Below, piece after piece: positions 32,859 through 40,748 of a stretch of DNA of 64,000 nt (its first letter is position 1; each line of letters starts with the position of its first letter). The stretch spans positions 1 to 64,000 of the forward strand of contig CAKTYZ010000010.1 of assembly GCA_934635225.1 (NCBI GenBank), given 5' to 3'. This DNA comes from an uncultured Kiritimatiellota bacterium (lineage in GTDB: Bacteria > Verrucomicrobiota > Kiritimatiellia > RFP12 > UBA1067). The notes below the pieces were generated by a model, which did no database searches, had not been told where the DNA came from, and saw only the letters and a list, made by a program, of their open reading frames with translations. The position numbers and the translations under genes were made by a program.

Positions 32859-34538
32859 TTACCGTTCGTCAAGAGACCCCTTGTAGGCGACGCGCTTGAC
32901 CTTGCCAATCGAAGTGCGCTGAAGAGGTTCCCTCGCGCAGACGACCTTGCGCACGCGCTTGTAGTCCGCAAGCTCCGCGCAACGCTCCTGAGCACGCTTG
33001 ATGGAGAGCTTCTCCATATCTTCCCATGCGGGCAGCTCACCGCCGTTGTGATCCTTGAACCAGTCTTCATTCGGATAGATGATCGCACCGACCTTTTCGC
33101 CCGGATCCTCGCCTTGCGTATAGCCGACGACCACAATGTCCGAGATGCACGGCTCCTTGGCAATCGTGTTTTCGACCTCTTCCGGATAGATGTTCTTCCC
33201 TTCGCGGTTGACGATCAACGCTTTCTTGCGTCCGCGAATCGTGATAAAGCCGTCCTCGTCCATCGACCCGAGGTCACCCGTGCGGAACCAGAGACCGCCC
33301 TTTCCGTCATCCTCAAACGCCTCAGCCGTCGCGTCCGGGTTGTGGAAATACCCCTGCATGACAATCGGTCCTTTGACCTGGATTTCACCGACTCCCTGCT
33401 CGTTCTTGTCAGCCAGACGCACCTCAATACCGCCAATCGCCGGTCCGATCGTGCCGATCTTGATGACCTCTGGCGGACAGACCGAGACAATCGGAGAACA
33501 TTCTGTCAGCCCATAGCCTTCGAGGAAGCGCACATGGATGCGTTTGAAGCATTCCATGACCGGATGTGGACACGGCGCGCCGCCCGTGATGAAAAAGCGG
33601 AGTCTGCCGCCGAGTTTCAGCTTCACCATGTGCATGACGGGGCCACGCAAGCCAATCTTCATGAGGAACTGCGCAAGTTTCGACTTCTCGAGCCCCGACT
33701 CGATCTTCTCGTGCAACTTCTCTGCAAGGAGAGGGACTGCGCAGATGACGGTCGGCTTCAAGTCGTGAATGTCCTGCCCGACGGTGCGCAGCGACTGGCA
33801 GAAACTCATCGAAGCGCCCTTCATCATCGAGGCGATGAAGTTCGCCGAGAACGAGAAAGCGTGAAACAGCGGCAGGACAACGAAGAACGAGTCCTTGCTC
33901 GTGACGTTCCCGAAAAGCCGATAGGCTCCTTCGAGGTCGGCGATGAAGTTTCCGTGAGTCAGCATCGCGCCTTTCGGCTTGCCCGTCGTACCCGACGTGT
34001 AGATGATCGACGCGATGTCCGAGGGTTTTGCGACATGGTCGTCATACCACTTGCCGCCGCCCGCAAGGCGCAGACTCTCGTAGCCGATGACGTCGATGCG
34101 CCCGTCAATCTTCTGTCCCGGGTTGATGACGCCACCGACCACGACGACAGCCCGCAGACACGGCAGACCCTTCGAAATCTGCATCATCATCTTGAGATGC
34201 TGGGGGTCCGTTGTCACGACGCGCACCTCAGCGTCCCTCAAGATGTAGGCGACCTCTTCGTTGTGGAGCTTCGGGTCAATCGGCACAACCGAGACGCCCG
34301 TTCCGACCTGTGCGAGATATGATTCGATCCAAGTCGGAGAGTTCTGCAGGATAAGCGCCGCGTTTTCGTCGCACGGCTTCATCCCGAAACGCGTGCCGTA
34401 GCCTTCGGCGATTTCCCGAACGCCTTTCAGCGACTCGGCATAGGAGCGCTTTTTCCACACCTTGTCTTCATTGTAGGTAAAGAGCGTTGCATCAGGCTGA
34501 CAGGCAGCCCACTTCTCGATGAGTCCACGAATGGTCAT
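32859..34538 (-). CDS. AMP-forming long-chain acyl-CoA synthetase-like protein
   Basis: The 559-residue cytoplasmic or membrane-associated protein has the ANL-superfamily core: IIYTSGTTGKPKGAMLTH (about residue 185), GYGLTECSPIVS, FRTGDLGSMDEDGFITIRGR and a C-terminal Lys region (RTSIGKVKRVAYKGS). It should activate fatty or other carboxylic acids with ATP and CoA or a carrier protein. It lies 19 nt upstream of the hydroxyacid dehydrogenase gene and 66 nt after the TIM-barrel lipoprotein gene. The physiological acid is not evident. Confidence 0.88.
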   Translation of the reverse strand: MTIRGLIEKWAACQPDATLFTYNEDKVWKKRSYAESLKGVREIAEGYGTRFGMKPCDENAALILQNSPTWIESYLAQVGTGVSVVPIDPKLHNEEVAYILRDAEVRVVTTDPQHLKMMMQISKGLPCLRAVVVVGGVINPGQKIDGRIDVIGYESLRLAGGGKWYDDHVAKPSDIASIIYTSGTTGKPKGAMLTHGNFIADLEGAYRLFGNVTSKDSFFVVLPLFHAFSFSANFIASMMKGASMSFCQSLRTVGQDIHDLKPTVICAVPLLAEKLHEKIESGLEKSKLAQFLMKIGLRGPVMHMVKLKLGGRLRFFITGGAPCPHPVMECFKRIHVRFLEGYGLTECSPIVSVCPPEVIKIGTIGPAIGGIEVRLADKNEQGVGEIQVKGPIVMQGYFHNPDATAEAFEDDGKGGLWFRTGDLGSMDEDGFITIRGRKKALIVNREGKNIYPEEVENTIAKEPCISDIVVVGYTQGEDPGEKVGAIIYPNEDWFKDHNGGELPAWEDMEKLSIKRAQERCAELADYKRVRKVVCAREPLQRTSIGKVKRVAYKGSLDER

Positions 34539-34604
34539 GATACCCCCTTCATAAGATCGTTCATTGAAAGAGCGCCGAAAACGCCGTCCTCTCGTGGCGT
34601 TTCG

Positions 34605-35522
34605 TCAGCGGCGCAGAGCCTTGACGGCACGTGTGATGTCACCCGGACGGTCCGAACCGGCCTCGCGTTCGACGACATAGTTCCCCTTGTAGCCAAGGGC
34701 CTCCAAATCCGCCACAAACGCCGCGCCGCCAACTTCACCCGCACCCCACGGAACCTCCTCGCCCCAGGTTCCCGGAGTTTTCGTCTTGCATGCGTCCTTG
34801 ACGTGGACCTGTTTGATCCACGGCGCGAGAACGCGCACCGCCGCACGCGGCTCACCCTTTCCATAGAGGACCATGTTCGCAGGGTCGAAGTTGATGCTCA
34901 CGCCAGGCACGCGCGGCATGAACGCCGCCAGGTCTTCGGCAGTCTCCTGCCCCGACTCCAGCAAAAGCTCGACACCATAGCGTCGACATTCGTCACGCAT
35001 CCACGTCACGCGCGACACGAACTTCTTCAACGCATTCGGGTTTGCCTCGTCCAGAAAGCCCGCATGGGTGGACATGTACTTGCAGCCCAGTTCCTGCGTC
35101 AAGCGCGCACCGGCCGTGATGATGCGCTTGTTCGCCTCCCAGTGCTGGTCCGGAACGATTCCGCCCGTCTCACGGATCGACTCCAACGTCGAATAGTCTT
35201 CGCCAACCATGCCGACCATCGTGCACATCAGCACCCATTCGCCCTTCGCGATCTTCTCTTTCACGAACGCAAGCGCTTCCGAGCCTTCCGCCACGCCATG
35301 ACGCTCGTCGGGCGCAATGAACGGCCCGAGCGCAAGATGGATGCCCTTCACGTCGGCCTTCGCCATCTCGCGCGCGACCTCCTTCATCGGCAGACGCCAG
35401 CTCCAGCTGCAGACGCCAACGCGTGCATCCGAAATCGAGACCGTCTCGGAAACGGTCGCACAACCCGCCGCGAACAGCAATGCGGCACAGGACAAGAAGC
35501 GAAAGATCTTTTTCAGTTTCAT
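34605..35522 (-). CDS. Sugar-isomerase-like TIM-barrel lipoprotein
   Basis: The 305-residue protein has a lipoprotein signal (LLFAAGC, Cys about 21). The mature part is a xylose-isomerase-like TIM barrel (VGVCSWSWRLPMKEV, ELGCKYMSTHAG, VSINFDPANMVLYGKG, IKQVHVKDACKT). Conserved Glu, Asp and His residues for a metal site are present (ELLLESGQ, NFDPANM, VHVKDA). It is related to, but distinct from, the protein at 10586-11590 and may likewise process oxidised sugars in the envelope. It is preceded by a -10 only 9 nt before the ATG. Confidence 0.78.
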   Translation of the reverse strand: MKLKKIFRFLSCAALLFAAGCATVSETVSISDARVGVCSWSWRLPMKEVAREMAKADVKGIHLALGPFIAPDERHGVAEGSEALAFVKEKIAKGEWVLMCTMVGMVGEDYSTLESIRETGGIVPDQHWEANKRIITAGARLTQELGCKYMSTHAGFLDEANPNALKKFVSRVTWMRDECRRYGVELLLESGQETAEDLAAFMPRVPGVSINFDPANMVLYGKGEPRAAVRVLAPWIKQVHVKDACKTKTPGTWGEEVPWGAGEVGGAAFVADLEALGYKGNYVVEREAGSDRPGDITRAVKALRR

Positions 35523-35531
35523 AACAAGTGA

Positions 35532-35560
35532 ATTATATCACGATTTTCCGTCGAACGGAA
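35532..35560 (-). promoter_or_regulatory. Promoter of the TIM-barrel lipoprotein gene
   Basis: TTCCGT (35555-35560), 17 nt ending TGA, TATAAT (35532-35537) on the minus strand. The -10 ends 9 nt from the ATG at 35522, so the leader would be a few bases at most. Confidence 0.55.
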
Positions 35561-35601
35561 GGGCTCGCAGTCTTTCTTTGGTTAAGTCGGCGACAGTCGC
35601 C

Positions 35602-36213
35602 TTATGAACCGGGATGGACCGGCTTCGAGCCAGCCTGACACATCGGGCAGTTCTCCGCCGTCCAGGTTTCAGGCGTCATTTGCATAAGCGAAAACATCGG
35701 AATGCGTCCGAACTTGACATTCCCGCCCGAACGGTCCACAAGGAGAATGACCCCCGCGACTTTCGCGCCCGCCGCCTTGACGAGGTCAATCGTCTCCTGC
35801 ACGCGCCCGCCTTTCGTCACGACGTCCTCCGCCACGACATAGCGTTCGCCCTTCTTGAGCGTAAAACGACGCATCGCAAGAATCGTGTTCGGCTTCCCCG
35901 TCGCGTCCACGCCTGCGCCCTGAACCTTCTCCGCAAAGACGCACTTCACGTTCAGTTCGCGTGCGACTTCGTGTCCGACGAGGATGCCGCCGACAGCCGG
36001 AGAGATTACGCCGTCAATGCGTTTGCCGAGTTTGCCGCTCTTCACGGCCTGACGCGTCACTTCACGGCAAAGCTTCTCGGCGACGCGCGGATAGCGCAAG
36101 ACATTCGCGCACTGGAAATACCGGTTGGAATGAAGCTTGGAACGGAGTTCGAAGTGCCCCTCCAAGAGCGCCCCCGTGTCCTTGAACGCCTTGAGAACCT
36201 GTTTTTGTGTCAT
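35602..36213 (-). CDS. pyrE: Orotate phosphoribosyltransferase
   Basis: The start is at MTQKQVLKAFKDTGALLEG (36213), giving 203 residues. Pyrimidine biosynthesis enzyme transferring ribose-5-phosphate from PRPP to orotate. Features are SNRYFQCANVLRYP, VISPAVGGILVGHEVA, and the PRPP loop YVVAEDVVTKGGRVQET (about 120). The C-terminal CPMCQAGSKPVHPGS carries a Cys pair common to one bacterial subgroup. It follows the short ExbD-operon protein by 13 nt. Confidence 0.92.
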   Translation of the reverse strand: MTQKQVLKAFKDTGALLEGHFELRSKLHSNRYFQCANVLRYPRVAEKLCREVTRQAVKSGKLGKRIDGVISPAVGGILVGHEVARELNVKCVFAEKVQGAGVDATGKPNTILAMRRFTLKKGERYVVAEDVVTKGGRVQETIDLVKAAGAKVAGVILLVDRSGGNVKFGRIPMFSLMQMTPETWTAENCPMCQAGSKPVHPGS

Positions 36214-36226
36214 TGCGTAATTCCTT

Positions 36227-36670
36227 TCAGTCGAGTTTAAGCAGTTCTTCTTTCGTAAAAGGCATCGGTACAGACGCGTCTTCCGCCGGAAGCGCCACCG
36301 GCGGCGGTGCGGCCTGCGTCGGCAGGTACGGCGTCGCACGCGGGGAAACAGGCGCCGGCCCATGAGGACGCACACGATCAGAAAGCCGTCCAATGGGCTC
36401 GGGACGATCATCCGGCAACGCGCCGAAGATCAGATCGACCGGACGCACGGAGTCATCCGCCGCATCCATGCGCTGGATGGCCTTCGCCCGTTGCATGACC
36501 CGGACCTCCTGATCAGGCGTCAGGGTGACAAACGCGGCAAACGCAGGCGAAAACGCGACGGCTTCCCTTGGCGCAAAGCGAAGCGCCGAATAGGGAAAGG
36601 CAAAGAAGACCAAGGCCGGCAAAGCCAATGCCACCATCAAGGACACGATCTCGCTCCGCACGCTTCTCAT
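36227..36670 (-). CDS. Short membrane-anchored Pro-rich protein in the ExbB/ExbD operon
   Basis: The start is at MRSVRSEIVSLMVAL (36670), next to the ExbD-like stop; 147 residues. One N-terminal membrane segment (about 9-28) is followed by a 65-residue soluble part and a Pro-rich C-terminus (PAPVSPRATPYLPTQAAPPPV). This is the place and rough plan of a TonB-like energy transducer, but no TonB C-terminal domain is present. I do not recognise a family. It could be a second, degenerate ExbD-like or a linker protein. Confidence 0.65.
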   Translation of the reverse strand: MRSVRSEIVSLMVALALPALVFFAFPYSALRFAPREAVAFSPAFAAFVTLTPDQEVRVMQRAKAIQRMDAADDSVRPVDLIFGALPDDRPEPIGRLSDRVRPHGPAPVSPRATPYLPTQAAPPPVALPAEDASVPMPFTKEELLKLD

Positions 36671-36671
36671 C

Positions 36672-37145
36672 TCACTCGCCCGCCCCCACGCGCTTCTCGG
36701 CGAAGAGAATGCGCGCGACGCCATTCGCTTTCGCCAACGAGGCAAAACGCATCATCTCGCCCGCCGACACGCGACGGTCCGCAAGGACCAGAAGCGACTG
36801 CTTCTCGCGTCTTGCAAAGCGACTCGCCAACTGTTCGCCAAGTGCGCGCATCGACGCGTCATCACCCATCAGGTAGCGCGTATCGTCAAAGAAGACCAGC
36901 GTCTCGCGAGGAACGGGCATCATCAGCGCAACTGGCGTCTCGGTCACGGCATCCGTCGGAACGGCATCCGGCAAATCGAACAGTGTGCCCTCCGCCGCCG
37001 TCAGGGTCCCGGAGACAAAGCGAAGCTGCACAAGCAGAAGCCCGACCGTCAGGTACGGAATCGCCGCAACAAGCGGGCGAAGCCAAGCCGCGCCATGCCG
37101 CCAGATGCCTTGCGACCGCTCAGGCGTCCACCCCCAGGGGCTCAT
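36672..37145 (-). CDS. ExbD/TolR-like protein lacking the membrane Asp
   Basis: The 157-residue protein has one N-terminal membrane segment (PLVAAIPYLTVGLLLVQLRF) and a periplasmic ExbD-like domain (LLVLADRRVSAGEMMRFASLAKANGV). Normal ExbD and TolR carry a proton-relaying Asp near the start of this helix (pattern PLIDVV); here the aligned position is Ala (PLVAAI). It overlaps the ExbB-like gene by 4 nt and precedes the Pro-rich protein by 1 nt. The family couples proton flow to envelope work; whether this one does is open. Confidence 0.75.
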   Translation of the reverse strand: MSPWGWTPERSQGIWRHGAAWLRPLVAAIPYLTVGLLLVQLRFVSGTLTAAEGTLFDLPDAVPTDAVTETPVALMMPVPRETLVFFDDTRYLMGDDASMRALGEQLASRFARREKQSLLVLADRRVSAGEMMRFASLAKANGVARILFAEKRVGAGE

Positions 37146-37774
37146 TTCGCCTGCTCCTTCTCTTTCATCGTCTCGCGCTCCTTCTGCGTGGAGATGTAGC
37201 CGACAATCTGGCTCGCAGCCGCCTCAAGGTCAATGACAATGCGGTCAAGCCGCACGCGCAGGAAACCGTACAGCACTGAGGCGAGAATCGCAACAGCCAA
37301 GCCGAACGCCGCCGAGACAAGAGCCTGCATCGTTCCGTCCATCAGCACGACGCGCGAGACGAGTTCAGCCGCATTCGCCGCCTGAACCGTGCGAATGAAG
37401 CCAATGACCGTGCCGAGAAGCCCGAGAATGGGCGAAACCTGCGCGATGATCGCCAAAACAGCCAGTCTGCGGTCCAGACGGCAGATCTCGGCACGCCCCT
37501 GTGAATCGACCGCCTCGCGCAGAAGGCGCGCCGAGCCACGCCGATGGTGTATCGCCGTACGCATGACAGCCGAAACCGGCGCAACCGTGTCCTCGCAAAT
37601 CGTCAAGGCCTCGTCCGAACTGCCACGGTCGAGGACATTGAACACTCCTTTGAGGAAGTCCATATAATCGACCTGAGCACGGCGCAGGTCAAGATAGCGT
37701 TCAAAGAAAGTCAGGACGGAAACGACCGTCAGGACCACCAAGATCCAAAACACCGAACCACCGACAACACTCAC
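37142..37774 (-). CDS. MotA/TolQ/ExbB-type proton channel subunit
   Basis: The 210-residue protein has three membrane segments: about 7-25, then after a cytoplasmic stretch about 105-125 (IIAQVSPILGLLGTVIGFI, the family signature) and 150-172. In the family it forms a pentamer around an ExbD dimer and uses the proton gradient to drive TonB, TolA or similar. It overlaps the TPR gene by 4 nt at its start and the ExbD-like gene by 4 nt at its end, a strict operon. Confidence 0.9.
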   Translation of the reverse strand: MSVVGGSVFWILVVLTVVSVLTFFERYLDLRRAQVDYMDFLKGVFNVLDRGSSDEALTICEDTVAPVSAVMRTAIHHRRGSARLLREAVDSQGRAEICRLDRRLAVLAIIAQVSPILGLLGTVIGFIRTVQAANAAELVSRVVLMDGTMQALVSAAFGLAVAILASVLYGFLRVRLDRIVIDLEAAASQIVGYISTQKERETMKEKEQAK

Positions 37775-39765
37775 AGGATGCCTCCTTTCGCCATCAGACG
37801 CTGAATGCGCTTACGGGCCTCTGCCGCCACCGGGCAGTCGCTGGTCGCGGCAAGATCCAGCACGGCAACGGCCTGACGGTCCTTGCCGCGGCTCTCAAAC
37901 TCGTCCGCCAGTCGAAACGCCGCCTTCGAGAAGACCGTGCGCGCGTCGTCATCCAAATGCACGCGGTCAAGACGTTCACGCCGATAGGCGAGAATGACCT
38001 GCGTATAGTACTGATCCATCGCTTCGTCCACGCGCTTGAGCTTCTCAAGGACACGCGCGATTTTGAACGAGACGACCAGACGCGCACTGGGCGACAGTGC
38101 GCCGCCGAAGAGAATCGCACGATAGGCCTCCAGCGCGGTCGTATAGCGTGCGGGATTGTCCGCGCCCATCGCAAACAGCGCGTCCGCCTTGAACAGCCGC
38201 GCCCGCGAGCGGTCCTCCTCCGTCACGTCCGGGGAAGCCGCAACACGGTCGAAGACGAGAACGGCCTCGTCGAAGCGCGCAAGTTCATTAAGTGTCTCAC
38301 CTTGCAGAAGAAGCGCCGACAGGCTCGCGGGAGTCGACGGGAACCTCTCGACCAGACGTGTCGTCAACTGGATGACAGACGTATAGTCGCCAGCGGCAAA
38401 CTCCGCGCGGGATGCCCAAAGCAAGGCATCCGCCGCACGCGACGCCGACAGTTCAGGCCGCTCGGACGCCTTGCTGAAGGACGCGCCAGCGGCTTTCCAG
38501 TCGCGGCGGCTGTACTTGAACTTCGCCAACCAGAGAAGCGCATCTGCCTGAACGCGCGAATCGGCGCAGTCCGCAAGCAAGGCCTCGACCGTCCGCTCGG
38601 CCTTGTCGTCCTCGCCGCTGCCATACAAGCACAACGCCTCGAAGAAGCGCATGCGCGGGCGACGCGCCGAATCCTCCTGCGCGACCTTGCGAAACGCTTC
38701 GCGCGCCTCGGCGAACCGATACGTCCGATAAAGCTCACGCCCGCGTGACTCCAACTCTCGCACTTTCAACACTTCGCCGACGCGAGCCGCCGCAACCGAT
38801 TCCGGATAGCTCGTCGTCACGCGGCGATAACGCGCCATCGCCTCCTCCAGCCGGCCCATCGCCGTCAACACGTCGCCCTGCTTCAGCACCGCCATCGCAC
38901 GCGTCGCATCGTCTTCGGCAACCACCTCGGCACGATCAAACGCCGCCAGTGCCTCGGTCAGCCGCCCCAAGTTCGCGAGCGACCAGCCCAGCCCGTCCTG
39001 CACGGCGGCCATCCGCACGGCATCAGGCCAGATTTCGGTCGCCTCGGCATACAGCGTTTGCGCCTCCTTCCAGCGCGAAGCCGCGAGTTCCGCGTCCGCG
39101 ACCGCTAAGAACGCATCCTTCGCCCCAGGCGTGTCGGGCGCGTCCCTGACGACGGCCCGAACAAGCGCAGCCCCTTCGGCGACGGACGCGGGATCCTTCA
39201 GCAACACCGTGCCAAGACGAATCGCCAATGCGCGCCGCGTCTCCGCCGAAACGGCCTCGCCCTGCGCACGCCGCAGGAGCGCGGGATCCATCAAATTCGC
39301 CGCCGCGACGGCAAACGCTTGCGCCGAGACGTTCGTCTGCCTGCAAACGGAGCGCCAGAGAGCCTTCGCCCCCGCGACATCACCCGTGCGCAAGAGGCTC
39401 TCCGCCTCATAAAGCTGCGCCCGCGCAAAGCCCTCGGGCGAACCGCCCGCCTTCAAAAGACGCGCGGCCTCGGCATGATCACCGCGCACAATCGCCCGGT
39501 AATAGTCAAAAGGGAGGCCTCGCGCATCCATCCACTGTTCCAAGGCCGCCGAAACCTCCGTCCACTTGCCCTCGGCGGCCCAGCTTTCCAATTGAATCAG
39601 CCGCGCCGCGTCCCGCTCCATTCCGCTCGCCTTCTTCGCGTGCAGACGCGCGACCTCCCACAAGCCGTCGCGCAACGCTTGGCGGGCAATGTCCAAGTCG
39701 TTTGTCGAGACCGCCGAAGCCGCGACAAACGCCAGACACAGAATTGGACTCAAGACGACGGACAT
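37771..39765 (-). CDS. Secreted tetratricopeptide-repeat protein
   Basis: The 664-residue protein has a signal peptide (ILCLAFVAASAVS) and is then almost entirely helical TPR-type repeats (for example ALAAFDRAEVVAEDDATRAM, AMARYRRVTTSYPES, AREAFRKVAQEDSARR). It heads the operon with ExbB, ExbD and the Pro-rich protein, overlapping exbB by 4 nt. Periplasmic TPR proteins in comparable ExbBD operons are thought to bridge the energised complex to an outer-membrane partner. That role here is inferred from position only. Confidence 0.82.
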   Translation of the reverse strand: MSVVLSPILCLAFVAASAVSTNDLDIARQALRDGLWEVARLHAKKASGMERDAARLIQLESWAAEGKWTEVSAALEQWMDARGLPFDYYRAIVRGDHAEAARLLKAGGSPEGFARAQLYEAESLLRTGDVAGAKALWRSVCRQTNVSAQAFAVAAANLMDPALLRRAQGEAVSAETRRALAIRLGTVLLKDPASVAEGAALVRAVVRDAPDTPGAKDAFLAVADAELAASRWKEAQTLYAEATEIWPDAVRMAAVQDGLGWSLANLGRLTEALAAFDRAEVVAEDDATRAMAVLKQGDVLTAMGRLEEAMARYRRVTTSYPESVAAARVGEVLKVRELESRGRELYRTYRFAEAREAFRKVAQEDSARRPRMRFFEALCLYGSGEDDKAERTVEALLADCADSRVQADALLWLAKFKYSRRDWKAAGASFSKASERPELSASRAADALLWASRAEFAAGDYTSVIQLTTRLVERFPSTPASLSALLLQGETLNELARFDEAVLVFDRVAASPDVTEEDRSRARLFKADALFAMGADNPARYTTALEAYRAILFGGALSPSARLVVSFKIARVLEKLKRVDEAMDQYYTQVILAYRRERLDRVHLDDDARTVFSKAAFRLADEFESRGKDRQAVAVLDLAATSDCPVAAEARKRIQRLMAKGGIL

Positions 39766-39779
39766 CGGGCAAAGGACGC

Positions 39780-40742
39780 TTAAACCAGTTCTCCCAGATA
39801 CCCCATTTCGGCGAGAAGGCGTTCGTTCTTCATCCAGTTCGGCTCGACACGAACCCAGAGTTCCATCTTCACCTTCACGTTGAAGAGGTCGGAAAGCTCA
39901 CGTTCGGAACACTTGCGCACGTATTTGATCGTCGTCGCGGCTTTTCCGATCACAATCGGCTTTTGGCTCGCCCGGTTGACAAGAATCACGGCATCAACCT
40001 CCCAAACAGGCGCACCCTTCTCCTGAACCTCGCGAATCTCCCTGACAACGACGCCCAGTTCATGCGGCAACTCCTGATGCAGTTTCGCAAGATACTTCTC
40101 ACGAATCGAATCGGCAATCGTCAATTTGCGCGGATAATCCGTCACGATCTCGTCGTCAAAGAGCTTCTCGCCTTCTTCAGCGAGGTCAAAAAGGGCCTCT
40201 CCCACCGACTTGGCGCCTCCCGGCGTGGAAGCGACGGCTTTGGCCCAGATTGGAGTCGGGACAGGTGAGGACGGAACCTCGGAGACGTGCGAATCAGCTT
40301 CCTTGTTCTCGCACTCTTCCGCTATTTCCTTCCACGCATCCCGATACATCGTCTCGTAGAACGGGGCGCGATCGGCCTTGTTCAGCACAAAGACGACCTT
40401 CTCCGGCCTCTCGCGCGCAATGCGCTGCATCCAGCCGACATCCTCCAGCTGAGGCTCCTCGGCTGCGTCAAAGACAACGCACGTGATGTCCGTCCCCGCC
40501 GCACTCCGCCGCGCCATGCGGTTGAGAATCCGCCCGAGCTGTCCGACGGCCTTGTGCAGGCCTGGCGTGTCCAGCAGCACGAGCTGCCCACGCGCATCGG
40601 CGACGATGCCGCGCACGGTGTTGCGCGTCGTCTGCTCGACGGGTGAAACGATGGAGACCTTTTCGCCGACCAAGGCGTTGACGAGCGTGGACTTGCCCGC
40701 GTTCGTCCGCCCTACGACCCCAACTACTGCGACTTTCGCCAT
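39780..40742 (-). CDS. era: GTPase Era
   Basis: The 320-residue protein has the Era layout: GTPase domain (about 1-180) with G1 GRTNAGKST, a Thr in the switch region, G3 LLDTPGLHK and G4 VLNKAD, then a KH RNA-binding domain (about 210-300) with KPIVIGKAATTIKYV. Era helps assemble the 30S ribosomal subunit. An insertion of about 35 residues rich in Glu, Ser and Pro follows G4 (about 150-185). It starts 6 nt after the RpiB-SHMT gene in transcription order reversed, that is, directly after that gene's stop. Confidence 0.93.
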   Translation of the reverse strand: MAKVAVVGVVGRTNAGKSTLVNALVGEKVSIVSPVEQTTRNTVRGIVADARGQLVLLDTPGLHKAVGQLGRILNRMARRSAAGTDITCVVFDAAEEPQLEDVGWMQRIARERPEKVVFVLNKADRAPFYETMYRDAWKEIAEECENKEADSHVSEVPSSPVPTPIWAKAVASTPGGAKSVGEALFDLAEEGEKLFDDEIVTDYPRKLTIADSIREKYLAKLHQELPHELGVVVREIREVQEKGAPVWEVDAVILVNRASQKPIVIGKAATTIKYVRKCSERELSDLFNVKVKMELWVRVEPNWMKNERLLAEMGYLGELV

Positions 40743-40748
40743 CTTCTG

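Noticed and set aside
36227..36670. Annotation as TonB
   Set aside because: It has the N-terminal anchor and Pro-rich region but no TonB C-terminal domain.
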